NCBI RefSeq assembly: GCF_042453785.1
Contig: NC_091661.1
Location: 29,503,501 to 29,567,500 of the forward strand
Source of the DNA: Malus domestica
Taxonomy: Eukaryota; Streptophyta; Magnoliopsida; Rosales; Rosaceae
Length of the DNA stretch: 64,000 bases
Direction: 5' to 3'
Part shown: in pieces, positions 23,761-34,766 of the stretch
How positions within the stretch are numbered: the first letter of the stretch is position 1
Layout of the letters: every line of letters begins with the position of its first letter
Program-made: the position numbers and the translations under genes
Notes under the pieces: generated by a model
Told to the model about the DNA's origin: nothing
The model's database searches: none
Seen by the model: the letters and a program-made list of their open reading frames with translations, nothing else

Positions 23761-26686
23761 ATGGAAAGGGAGGATGAAGATTTTGGTAGTCTTCATGAGG
23801 GTGTCATGGATGTCGGACTTCAAACGGCAAATAGGTTGGATTTGAATGTAGAGCAAGTTTTTTGCAGCCCAAAATTTGTATCTATCAATGCTACTCAGCC
23901 TAATATTTCTTCCATAGGTGCAAACAGTATAGATTCAGTTTTAAAACTTGGTTCAGAATTCGAATCTGATGAACATGCTTACAAATCTTACAAGAACTAT
24001 GCCAGGTTGGTGGGTTTTAATGTTCGAAAAGACTGGGTCAATAGGAGTAAGGTACATGGCCAGGTGGTATCGAGGAAGTTCACTTGCTCTAGAGAAGGTT
24101 ATCGACAGAATGACAAAAGAGATGCTAATGTAAAGAAACGTCGCAAGGAAACAAGAACTGGTTGCTTGGCGCATGTTATTATTACTCGTCAACCTGATAG
24201 TAAATACCGGGTTACGCAATTTGAAGAACAACACAATCATGACAATATAAATCCAAGTATTGCTCAAATGTTACCACCACAAAGAGAATCCAGTGTTCCT
24301 CAAGCAGCTGACTCGGTAGAAGATTTCGGGCCACTGTCGAAATTGGCATTTGACTTGATGAGTAGACGACCTAGAATAAGGGAATCTGCTGATAGTTTTG
24401 CCTTTGATTTTGACAATCATCTTCAATCTGAAAGGACTCGAGATACGAAGGAGGGAGAGGTGGGACGTTTGCTGCATTACTTTCAAAGGCAGCACTTTGA
24501 AAACCCGTCATTTTTTTATGCAATACAGGTTGATACTGATGATAAAGTGAGTAACATATTTTGGGCTGATGATAATATGGTATCAGATTATGAACATTTT
24601 GGGGATGTGGTTTGTCTGGACTCAGTTTTCAGAACAGACACCAAGTGTCTGCCATTTGTACAGTTTATAGGTGTAAATCATCACAAACAGGTAGTTATTT
24701 TTTCTGCTGCACTTTTGTATGATGGCACTGTTCAATCCTTTGAGTGGCTATTTCAAACTTTCTTGGAGACAATGTCAGGGAAGAAACCAAAGGTCATTCA
24801 TACTGATCAAGATCCAGCACTTGTTGAGGCAATAAATTCAGTCTTACCAGAAACAGACCATCGCATATGCACATGGCAAATGTGCCATAGTTCTCTCAAG
24901 CACCTTCACCATGTAGTAGAAGATACCGAGGCTTTTGCCAATGATTTCACGAGCTGTATATATGACCACAAAGATGAGGATGATTTTGTTCGTGCGTGGG
25001 GAGATATGCTGGATAATTATGGCCTTCGGAAGAATGACTGGTTAAAGTGGATGTTTAGAGAACGAGAAAAATGGGCTGTGGTATATGACAGGAATACTTT
25101 TTTTGTTGACATGAAAGGGTCACATCTGGTTGAGAGTTTATTCAATGATTTGAGAAAATACCTAAGTTCTGACCCAGATGTGCTTCATTTCTTTAAGCAT
25201 TTTGAAAGGGTGGTAGATGAGCAACGTTGCAAAGAAATAGAAGCTAGTGTTGAAATGAACCGTTGTATTCCAAGACTGATGGGAAATGTGATTTTGTTAA
25301 GGCATGCAAGTAATGTTTACACTCCAAGAGCATTTCAAGTATTTCAGCGAGGATACGAGAAGTCTTTAGATATTGTTGTTAATCAATGCAGTGAGAATGA
25401 CTCATTGTTTGAGTACAAAACCAACATATTTGGTAAAAGTACGGAGCACACAGTTACATTCAACTCTTCTGATGACATAGTCATTTGCAGTTGTAAGAAA
25501 TTTGAGTCTGTTGGGTTTCTGTGTAGCCATGCTCTTAAAGTGCTTGATCACCGCAATATAAAGGTTCTCCCCTCCAAATATATCTTGAAGAGATGGACCA
25601 AAGATGCAAGGTTAGGGAGTGCAAGAGTGAGTGATGCCATCAGTGATAACCCTAAGCTTATTGTGGGAAGCCGTTACAAAATTCTGTGCCACCGGATTCT
25701 TATGTTACCAGCCAGGGCTTCTGAATCTGAGGAGGCTTTTCAGTTTGCTGTTAGACAACTTGATCAAGTGATGGAAGGTGTGGAGAAAATCTTAACATTA
25801 AGTCCTGAGGATGCTCAAGCTTTCACTTCAAGTCGCACGGCTGCAAATGTTTCTGATACTGAACATGCAAAGATTTTTCTAGATGAGTTTGGAATCGATA
25901 ATCAGGATGACAATAGAGTAAAAGGAGCCGAGGAAAAGGATGGAGCCGTTCTAGACAGAGGTCCATTAACAAATGTTAATGGCGAATACAATGCATCCAT
26001 ACAAAATACTGGTTCCTGCATTTCAAGTCTGCTATTGTACGCCTCACCTCAAGCTGCAACGGAAAATGCTATTATCCAGGCAAGTCCGGGCTTGCATTTA
26101 TTGCAATTATATGAAATGATTAAAGTATGTGGTGGTCATGTTTAGGTTTCGTGCTCTGATATTCTATATGTAAAGCTTTGATATTTTTTGTTCATGTCTT
26201 CTTAGCTGGGTTTGATCTTTCCATGTTCATTACACAGGGTTTGTACAATTTTGAAACGAACCAGGTGGTTCAGTGCATGCACGAACAAGATAACCTGGTG
26301 ATAAACCAGCAAACTGATCCTAACATGTTCTTTTCTAATGAACATGATTCACCTGGTCATTCTCAACTACTGGAGGTAGATCTTGTAGACACTTAACTGT
26401 TCATGGTTTTTTGGAGGTATCATTGTATGAGAGTTGTATACTCATTGGCATGCAGGAACCTCTGATCAATGGTGTGTACCAAGAGCCCGTATCAAGCACC
26501 CCTGAAGTGAGGCAGGTAAGTAAAGAGTAAAGGTCAAAGACTGAAATAAACCGGTTCATATTTTGTTTCGTATAAAAAAATGACAAAGTACATGAATGTT
26601 AATTAGTTTTGGTTGATGGTTTCCTGCAGGCAATGGATCTCGATGTCCAAACTCCATCGTCGTTCCTGGTTTTTGATGGCAGGTAG
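23761..26686 (+). CDS. FAR1-RELATED SEQUENCE protein (domesticated MULE transposase transcription factor)
   Basis: Exons 23761-26079, 26238-26375, 26456-26515 and 26630-26686 join in phase 0 to give 857 residues. Exon 1 ends at a GC donor (CCAG|GCAAGT), an accepted minor donor class. Domains: FAR1-type DNA-binding zinc region (about residues 68-160: FESDEHAYKSYKNYARLVGF, ending EEQHNHD), MULE transposase-like core (about 280-375: FGDVVCLDSVFRTD, VHTDQD-like IHTDQDPAL, HRICTWQM), and a SWIM zinc finger (about 573-592: CSCKKFESVGFLCSHAL). The FHY3/FAR1 family are host transcription factors derived from Mutator-like transposases, acting in the nucleus in light and stress signalling; here the FRS5/FRS12-like subgroup is a guess. 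The protein looks intact. The start ATG lies 4 bp after a splice acceptor-like TGCAG, so a 5' UTR intron is likely. The last exon and 3' UTR are triplicated downstream. Confidence 0.92.
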
Positions 26687-27043
26687 AGAGCTTCGGACAC
26701 TCCTCTGTTAAAATATGTATGTTCTATGTTGTATAGTGTACTCTGTAGAATCTCAAATGTCTGAAATGCCTATCTCGATGTCCAAACTCCATCATCGTTT
26801 ATGGTTTTTGTTGGCAGATAGAGAGCTTCAGACGCTCCTCTGTTAAAATATGTATGTTCTATGTTGTATAGTGTACTCTGTAGAGTCTCAAATGTCTGAA
26901 ATGCCTATCTCGATGTCCAAACTCCATCGTCGTTTATGGTTTTTGTTGGCAGATAGAGAGCTTCAGACGATCCTCTGTTAAAATATGTATGTTGTATATG
27001 TACTCTTATTACTCTGTAGAGTTTCAAATGGCTGAAATGCCTG
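26639..27043. repeat. Three tandem 135-bp copies of the FAR1-related last exon plus 3' UTR
   Basis: Units start at CTCGATGTCC at 26639, 26774 and 26909 (period 135) and run through GTCTGAAATGCC. Unit 1 contains the real final codons and stop of the gene; units 2 and 3 copy them in the 3' UTR with few changes (for example GGCAGATAG for GGCAGGTAG). The third is slightly altered at its end. Confidence 0.9.
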
Positions 27044-27994
27044 TTTTTTTATTTCTAAATATAATAGATTTTGAAGAGTCTCAAATGTCTGTAGAGTCTC
27101 AAATCTCAGAATGTAGTTTTAACTGTTAGATCTTATTTTTGTGCTTTCTATCAAAGATCATCAAACAGTTAAGAAATTTGAAATACTCGATATTCTAGAG
27201 CATCATAGAAAATCTCGATGTTCAGAACAAATTTTGCATCTGAGAGTTGAGTTTGGCCCAACATTTAACAAATGGATCAATGTGCATATTGTAGCCCAAC
27301 TAGAGATGTAAAACACAGGATTAAGGGCCGACATAAAAAGATGTGCTTCTCTCCTGCATGAGAGCTTTCTCTATGAGCGAGAGTTTTTCTCACTGTATGT
27401 GAGTGAGTGTTTCCTTTCTTAGTCTCCAGTTCAGCCATCGGCCTTAGCTTCGGCCGTGGCCGGTGGCAGTCCCTTTCGTTTTTCTTTTTCTGTTTCCTCC
27501 TCTCTGTTTTCAATTGGAACCGCTCTTTTGGATTAAAGGCCGACATAAAATTGAAAAACACTCCAAAAGTTCTTTGGATTGAATTTGAGAATTTTTCAAG
27601 TGTATAGACAAGATTGTCTGGTACACTAATTATCGTAGTAATAAGTCAAAAGTTTCATTTTTAATTTTTCAACTAAATGTATTATTACACTTGTTGTATC
27701 GGACTTGTACCGGTCTTTTCGCACATTGAAAAACCTCTCACATTTTAAATGCACCGGTCCCACCCATCTGCGGTACAAAACTCAACCTTTGTGCATCTTC
27801 CCCAGTGATTTCTCCAAACTCTAAAACACGTGTCCATAAATCTCTGCTTTCTTCTCTATCGCTCACTCACTTGTCACTCCAACACTGCTTGCTTCTGCTT
27901 TTGGCTTTTGGCTTTTGGCTTCTCACTCACGACCCCCTCACAAATTCCCCAACTTCGTCGTCTCATGTACTTCTTCTTCCTACTGCAATGAGAA
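27044..27994. other. Intergenic spacer with leader-type repeat (copy 2 of 3)
   Basis: 27343-27530 carries the CCATCGGCCTTAGC...GGCCGGTGGCAGTCC leader seen near 4180 and 43000. It is bracketed by near-identical GGATTAA(G)GGCCGACATAAAA segments at 27321-27341 and 27531-27550, which look like long LINE-style target duplications. The remainder is the IQD gene promoter and leader. Confidence 0.45.
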
Positions 27995-30900
27995 ATGGGC
28001 TTTTTCGGGCGACTCTTCGGCTGCAAACGCTTCAAAAACAACCCTTATCCGACCACCAAGCACACCAACAAGGAAAAGAGTCAAAAGACTACTACTTCTG
28101 GGTCTAACAAGCACAAGCTCGGTGCCTCCGCGTCAGCAGATGCTGCTCAAGGATGGGCGGACCTGGACGCCAACAAGCACGCGATAGCTGTAGCCGCCGC
28201 TACGGCAGCCGTCGCTGAGGCTGCTCTCGCGGCGGCTCATGCGGCGGCTGAGGTCGTTCGCCTCACTAATGGTGCTCCACCGGGGACCTCCTCGCAAGTT
28301 AGCCTGCCCGGGGCGGCGCCTTCAATCGTCCGACGACATCTCGCAGCCGTGAAGATACAGTCGGCTTTCCGGCGATACCTGGTTAGTGACTTCCCATTTT
28401 TGAAATTCTTTTCCGTTTCTGCCCCTGAGTTGTAGCTGAAATTACCTTTGGAAATGGCAATTTTTCATTTTTCCAATGGTCTTCCATTCCTTTCCTCTTT
28501 CGTAACCCAATTTCAAAAGGTTTTCTCGGGAAACAAGCTTGACCTGTCTTTGAAGTTTAAAGCTTCGTAAACATAGATTTTCTCGGAACTCTGTTTCATG
28601 AGAAATTTTTGTTTATGACAGGAACACGATATCACGTGTTTTTACAGAAATAGTATATCATTTTGTGTACCGATTACATTGAAAAGTCTTTCATGTTTGA
28701 CATATCTTCCTCCATTAAGAGAATTGCTAAAAGAACTCACCCAAAGTTTGACTCTCTTACGTCTCTTGATTTTGACAAAATATTTTATAATTAGTACGAA
28801 AATTATCGATAAATTCTAAACAATGTTATTATTAGAGAATTCACGAGAGTTGCGCTGTGGACTGGAGAGTGTATTAGCATTTCTCCAAATTAAAATTTAG
28901 ATATCCGCCGACACGGTTTCTGTTGATGCGTCAACTCGCTGGGTTGCTGTCGGAGCGTTCGAGCAGTGATTCTCTGTGACATCCGTAGAATTGTTTTACT
29001 GTAGATCGACCAACTGTAGATTCGTACGTGTACTCCGTACTTAAATTGTTCTGGGGGATTTATTCTTTATTTCTTACGTGAGGGTTATTATCGTCTTTTG
29101 CGCTTGTATTTGGAATGTCCAAGATGACGTGGGCGCAGCTGATTAGAGAATTAAGAACCATCCTTTGTCATCGAGTAAAGATTTTTCAATGTGACAAGTA
29201 CAAGAAGTGGTACACTATATGTTAGTATACAAATGGTGAAATATGTGTGTTAAAAAGTTAATAACTTAAAAAATAATTTTTTTTACCATTTATATAAAAA
29301 CACGCGGTGTACCATTCAGGTTCCCATCACAATGAAAAAAATTTCATCGTCGACGGGAAATTTTTCATTGTGATCGGAATATGAGTGGCACACCACTTGT
29401 ATTTATATAAGTAATGAGAAATTTTATTCTTAAAGTTATTAACTTTTTAATACACATATCTTATCATTTGTATGTTGACAGGTAATATATTATTTTGTGT
29501 TCCGGTCACACTAAAAATTCTCCCGTCCTCGACAATCTATGCTATTCTGCTGTTAGCCTGTTACCAATGCCAGATTACACAGGGAAGGACAAAACTGTCA
29601 TTATGTAGAAATTTGACCTAGGTATGGGCTGGGATATTCTGCTGTTAGGCTGTTACCAATGCCGGATTATACGGGGAAGGACAAAACTGTCATTTTGTAC
29701 ATAATTGACCTAGGTATAGGCGGGTGGGCCCATTCCATCCTTTCTGATGATATGATGGCTTTCACTTGGAGAAAACTGCTCCCATACTTTCCGACCTTTG
29801 CTTTTTCCTATCCACTTGAGTTGGAATTCAAACTTAGTGGGATTTTGATCAAGTTGGAATTTATTCAAATTAATCTTTGATTAATTAATTGAGTAAGTAG
29901 CATAGATTAGCTGGATGAAACGGCAATTGGGATGCTGTTATTTATGGCCCCGTTTCAGACTGTTTCTGTAGGAATCACTTTTGCTTATAAGCTCTTTTGT
30001 TGGAAGCGCTTTTCTTGCTAGGTGACTAGAACACTTCCAAACGAGCCAATAACGTCAGTCAGAAGCGATTTTAGACTTTTAGAATCAAACATGCGTGTAA
30101 GATTAAGATGTGACTTTATTTAACGTAGATGATGAGTTTTTTGTTTTATATTCTTGTTCTTTCTTTTATTTGATTGTTTGGTAAGGATGCTTTTGTGAGT
30201 GATATCATGATTTCTTCCACAAGCCTCTACCTTTCTAAAAGTTGTATGCAAGAACTCGAGTTGAGTTGCTACTGTGTCCTACCTAATTTTCAAATTCACG
30301 GGAAATAACGTCGCGGTTAAGAAGTTAAAAAAATTGTAATTGTAATGCGTACGTTTCATACATTCGATTTGTACTTTGTACCGTATTTTGTTGATTTGTA
30401 GTATGCTGATGGTCCGATTGTCTGAAACTTTGTGAAACTGTGAAAAGGCAAGAAGGGCCCTGAGAGCACTCAAATCACTGGTGAAGCTTCAAGCTTTGGT
30501 GAGAGGCCGCATTGTGAGAAAGCAATCGGCAGACATGCTCAGGCGTATGCAGACACTGGTCCGAGTCCAAGCCCGAGCCCGTGCTAGTCAATCACTCATG
30601 CATTCTAGCAGTAAATCCTCCCTATCGGATCACCCGGTGAGCAGAATTTTCTTCTCCTCTTACCACATTCCATTTATTGATTCTTTTTATCTAGTTTAAT
30701 TTGATTCAGATTTTATACTCGTATCATGAATCCGCCATTAGTGTTTTATTGATTCATCCTAAGGACAAATTTGACTACTATTCACCATGTCGAGTACAAC
30801 TTTGCTTGCTGCGACGTAATTGGTGGTATTCATTTTCTTTGATGTTTACTTGCAGCAGCCAGAAAGCCCTGACAAAACTGGATACCAGCACCGCGTTTAT

Positions 30901-31920
30901 AGCGGCAAATTTGACGGGCCCTCAATACTGCAGGTATTTACTTTGATCGCTGTGTAGGATTTCATTCAGGCCTTCCTGTCTTTTATGATGTTTTAGATGT
31001 AATTATGGGATTCCTTTCAATCAAATTCAACCCCTCTGAATGATGTTCAATCTTATCTTGAGACATTGTTGAACTTCCTTTCTTCGATACTTATCTCGAT
31101 TTCATTTGTAAAATTTAAATGAAACTTGGATTTTAATCAAATTACTGCACACCGTTATTTTTAGAGATGCCGTTCAAATTCAAACGTAAGGGACGCCACA
31201 AATCTAGACAGAAGACGGCTGGCATCAGGTTGGTTAGACCAGTGGATGGAAGAAGGTACATGGGACAACCGCCGAGATGGTTCGCTGAGATATGAGCACT
31301 CAGATGATGTGAAGGTTGACAAAATTCTTGAAGTAGATACTTGGAAGCCTCACTTGGGTTCCCAACGTAGACCCCCAGCCTTTCAAACAGCACATCGCGT
31401 TGTGTCTTCAGATCATTACAACCCAAACTTTATGACATATGACTCTCCATCAAAACGCTCGACAAAAGGATCAAACCTCAATCCAAGTCAAGCTTCTATC
31501 AACGCTGTTTCAATGCGATATCTGAAATATCCCTTGGCAACGGATGAAGCAGCTTTTAGGACCGCCCCGAACAGCCCACAAGCATTTTCTGCCTCCTGTA
31601 GACCTGGAAGCAGTGGTAGAAGAGGTCATCACTTCACGCCAGCAAGGAGTGAGTGCTCGTGGGGCTTCTTTAATGGGTATGCCAGTCACCCTAACTACAT
31701 GGCTAACACGGAATCATCCCGAGCTAAGGTCAGGTCACAAAGTGCCCCTAGGCAAAGACTTGAGTTTGAGAAATATGGTTTGACCAAGAAGTCTGTTCCG
31801 GAGTCTTGGAATGCAGGAACTCATTCAGATACGAGCTTCGCTGAAGATGGTGACCTCCGAAATAAAGCCTTTTCCAGCTCCAGCCGCCTGAATAGAGTTG
31901 GAAGCTCCAATCTGCGGTGA
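27995..31920 (+). CDS. IQ-DOMAIN (IQD) calmodulin-binding scaffold protein
   Basis: Exons 27995-28381, 30448-30636, 30856-30933 and 31165-31920, all phase 0, give 469 residues starting [10 protein letters not shown]. Typical IQD layout: basic N-terminus, Ala-rich helix (about 50-85), then the IQ67 domain (about 115-180) with IQ motifs [15 protein letters not shown] and [14 protein letters not shown] and basic/hydrophobic [19 protein letters not shown]. The first intron falls after FRRYL, the conserved phase-0 position of the IQD family. The C-terminus has the DUF4005-type block ending [13 protein letters not shown] and a Ser-rich tail. IQDs bind calmodulin and link Ca2+ signals to microtubules and nuclei; an IQD22-25-like assignment is a guess. 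Intron 1 (about 2 kb) holds three MITE copies. Exon 3 starts at a CAGCAG tandem acceptor (one Gln optional). Confidence 0.93.
28600..28710. mobile_element. Partial MITE family M copy in IQD intron 1
   Basis: AGAAATTTTTGTTTATGACAGG ... GATTACATTGAAAAGTCTTTC matches the two ends of the family-M MITE with the middle deleted. Confidence 0.5.
29172..29530. mobile_element. Two family-M MITEs in opposite orientation in IQD intron 1
   Basis: 29172-29345 contains AAAAAGTTAATAACTT and 29358-29530 contains AAGTTATTAACTTTTTAA, its reverse complement. Both have the TTTTTCA(A/T)TGTGA-type ends. The inverted pair, separated by about 12 bp, would let the intron transcript fold into a long hairpin of about 170 bp. 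Confidence 0.65.
29543..29724. repeat. Two-copy tandem duplication of about 92 bp in IQD intron 1
   Basis: TTCTGCTGTTAG(C/G)CTGTTACC ... AAACTGTCATT ... TTGACCTAGGTAT is present twice, at 29543 and 29635, with only a few differences. Confidence 0.8.
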
Positions 31921-32139
31921 TGTTGCGTGTCTTCTTCTTTTATATATGTATTTCTGCGTATGGCAGCGATGTTTGTGAGTTTAATTACTTGACCTTAGAT
32001 GTACAAACACTGTTCTTACTAAATCAAAGTTTGGGACTATGGATGTCCAAAGATGAACATCGTCTCCGAAACTGTGACTTTACCTTTACGGATTCAAACT
32101 CCGTTGCAACGTAATTTTGATTGTGTGCTTGTATACATA

Positions 32140-32690
32140 TTGAACTTTTAATCTGGTATTGCTTGTAAACCCACTCGAGTCTTTAGAATAATTTCCTTTT
32201 TGTTATACCAATTGGCTGTCTTTGCAAAGCAGAGGTAAAGCTGAGTACGATATACATTTTCTCCGATCCTCACACAACGGGAAGCTTTATTGACTCAGGT
32301 GTTAGAATATGAGCATGAGTATGACTCAAGTGTTGAACTTTTAATCTGGTATTGCTTGTAAACCCAATCGAGTCTTTAGAATAATTTCCTTTTTGTTATA
32401 CCAATTGGCTATCTTTGCAAAGAAGAGGTAGAGCTGAGTACGATATACATTTTCTCCGATCCTCGCACAACGGGAAGCTTTATTGACTCAGGTGTTAGAA
32501 TATGAGTATGAGTATGACTAATGTGTTGAACTTTTAATCTGGTATTGCTTATAAACCCACTCGAGTCTTTAGAATAATTTCCTTTTTGTTATACCAATTG
32601 GCTGTCTTTGCAAAGCAGAGGTAGAGCTGAGTATGATATACGTTTTTTCCGATCCTCGTACAACGGTGAGCCTTGTTGACTCGGGATCAC
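32140..32690. repeat. 193-bp tandem repeat, three copies, downstream of IQD gene
   Basis: Units start TTGAACTTTTAATCTGG at 32140, 32333 and 32526 (period 193). They run through CGATCCTC(A/G)CACAACGGGAAGC; the third ends near 32690 with more change. They lie about 220 bp past the stop codon, so the first copy may hold the natural poly(A) region. Confidence 0.88.
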
Positions 32691-32699
32691 CTTTTTTTT

Positions 32700-33580
32700 A
32701 TACCAGTTGGTTGTCTTGCACCAAAGAATAACTTGATTACACCAGAGATTTTTCCTGGTCTCCCCATCTCACTCATCATGTGGGTAGGGAGTGAGGATAT
32801 ATCCATGTGCAAGAGAGAAGTGTTCCTTGACATTTGATATCACGTGATGGGATATATATATATGATATATGATATGGACAAAGATTCTCTTCGAATCTCA
32901 CTATTCTGAGTTCAAGGACTAGACAATCTAAACTACTCAATTTGAATCCGACGGTCTTCATTTACTCATTCCGCTAGTTCATCTCACACAAACCATAAGC
33001 TTCGAACGCTCTTTCACTTAAACTAAAAGATCCAAGTTTTCTAATTTTTAGACTTCGGATAGAAAGGTAGAGAAAATCCAAATTCATATGATAATCTACC
33101 AAGTCATTTTCAACACAAACTTTCTTTCCAATTTTCATGCATGAATCGAATCGCACTGTACGTTCACGGAGAAAATCCTTTCACTTTATGGCTGGCATTA
33201 CGAATCACTAACCCTTTCTGTCCTCTGTGGGTTTGTGAGTCTGTGACAAAATGCACCAAATGTGAATAGATCTTGATTGATACATATTGCCAACCAAATC
33301 TAATCAAATCATAATTAGCAACATTCTTTATTATAATTGGTCGTGGAATAATTTTGGACCCCGTGAACCAAAAGCTTCCCGTTTGGCTCATTATGTTCCC
33401 AATTTTTGTTTTGCTACTTTGCAAAAGGTAAGATAGTCTTGTCTTATCAGAGCACCGTTAACTAATAATTATTCGAAAAGTTTAAACTGATAAGGAATGA
33501 GCTAACAATGTATAACAAAAGACCATACTACATTTGAATAATTGACCATTTAACCTTAGTTTAGCTAGCTAAGTTTTGTT
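32700..33580. other. Intergenic spacer, nothing recognised
   Basis: AT-rich DNA with a short (AT)n/GATATAT stretch near 32852-32877. Open frames on the minus strand are short and lack family signatures. Confidence 0.4.
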
Positions 33581-33587
33581 TAACATA

Positions 33588-33785
33588 ACCACCATAGGGT
33601 GGCTGGGTTGGGGACGACTTTCAGGTCCCTTTTTCACAAGGTAAGTCATGGATTCGATTCCTGGCACTGGTGGATCACGCGATAGTGACCAGAGAAAAGC
33701 TTAAATGTCTCTATGAGTCTTCCCAACCTCCGAAATGGTGGACTTTCGTAATAAAGTCACCAATTAATCTCTTTTTTATTAAAAA
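33588..33785 (+). repeat. tRNA-derived SINE (family B)
   Basis: The head contains GTGGCTGGGTTGGGGACGAC (box A-like) and GATTCGATTCCTGGCACTGG (box B-like). The body has GAGTCTTCCCAACCTCCGAAATGG and the tail is T/A-rich. It shares its body (GAGTCTTCTCGGTAATCGAAATGGTGGA) with the copy at 54745-54945. Confidence 0.6.
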
Positions 33786-33789
33786 TTAA

Positions 33790-34190
33790 AGTTTTGTTTA
33801 ACATATTATTTCCATAATTTGTACAATCAGTAGGATCTATGTATAGAATACTAAAACCATCATTAATACTAAAACTATCACTTATTCATACTTTCATCAA
33901 CCTAAAAACCGAACCTAGCTCCCTCATCTGCAGCTGAATGCCGACTCTTTATTTTGGTCAAATTTGTGACTCACAGTATGCTGCACCATCATGTAAACAT
34001 CATTAGACATCCATCCCAAACCAAAACCATCAACAAAAATTAGAGAGAAATTTGCATACACGGGATGTTATTGTGACGGTATCTCACCAAATCACTCAGT
34101 TAGACATAAAAATATTTGACTAACTTGAGATACGATCACAATAACATATCGGTTGCAGAAACTTTCTTCTCGACTAGTGGCAATGTGAGA
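33790..34190. other. Spacer/3' flank of LTP-like gene
   Basis: No gene supported; this would hold a small second exon and 3' UTR of the minus-strand LTP-like gene if its terminal GTAAGT donor is used, but I cannot place the acceptor. Confidence 0.35.
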
Positions 34191-34191
34191 C

Positions 34192-34560
34192 TTACAAGTT
34201 GCAATCGGTATTAGGATCGATGTTGAAGCCCAAAGAGACTTGACAAAAGTCGGGCAAAGTGGCAATGGCATAGGCATTTGGGTTGTACGTTGCAATGAGG
34301 CCCATCAAGCATCTACATGCAAATCTCCGGTTTTCAATGGTGTCGGCAATAACCTTGAGATTGGCCATAGCATTGCAGCACGGAGACCCCGGAAACGGGT
34401 CCGGTGTCCCGTACGTGATGAACGTGTAGCACGTGGTGACAAGCGACGTCACGGAAGCACATTCTTCGGTGCTAGACACCAATGTCACCGATGAAAACAA
34501 CAACGTTAGCGTCGTCCCGATCATCATCAATGTTCGGCTTCCCATTTTGCACAATTCCAT
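34192..34560 (-). CDS. Secreted eight-cysteine LTP-like protein
   Basis: The first ATG after a TATA-like AATATAAAAACG (about 34611-34622) is at 34560 (MELCKMGSRT); an internal ATG at 34545 gives a shorter 117-residue form. A hydrophobic signal sequence (MMIGTTLTLLFSSVTLVSS) precedes a mature domain with eight cysteines in LTP order: EECASV, VTTCYTF, SPCCNAM, FACRCLMG, DFCQVS, TDCNL. Like other lipid-transfer/protease-inhibitor proteins it should be exported to the apoplast and bind hydrophobic ligands; no ligand can be named. The stop codon TAA lies within a GTAAGT splice donor (TT|GTAAGT), so a C-terminal intron with a tiny second exon is possible, as is common in nsLTP genes. The spacing between cysteines 2 and 3 (TFITYGTPDPFPGSP) is slightly long, so this is an LTP-like rather than classic type-1 LTP. 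Confidence 0.8.
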   Translation of the reverse strand: MELCKMGSRTLMMIGTTLTLLFSSVTLVSSTEECASVTSLVTTCYTFITYGTPDPFPGSPCCNAMANLKVIADTIENRRFACRCLMGLIATYNPNAYAIATLPDFCQVSLGFNIDPNTDCNL

Positions 34561-34610
34561 CAACCTACACTTCACTGTACTAGGTTTGATGTAGCCAAAA
34601 GCACCAAATG

Positions 34611-34622
34611 CGTTTTTATATT
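34611..34622 (-). promoter_or_regulatory. TATA box of the minus-strand LTP-like gene
   Basis: AATATAAAAACG on the minus strand, 51-62 bp upstream of the first ATG (34560). Confidence 0.55.
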
Positions 34623-34766
34623 GATGTGATCGTTGGGTTGGTGTAAAACAAAGAACGTGTGGATCTTCATGAATGCTGAATGAGCCATACAATTGTTGAC
34701 CGAAAAAAAAGTCAAACAAGTAAATTGACGCCTTAAATTGGTGTGTTGGAGCAAAACTGACAACTT

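Noticed and set aside
23761-26686. Active Mutator transposon rather than host gene
   Set aside because: Long intact spliced gene with FAR1, MULE and SWIM domains and no terminal inverted repeats or target duplication; matches the domesticated FHY3/FAR1 family.
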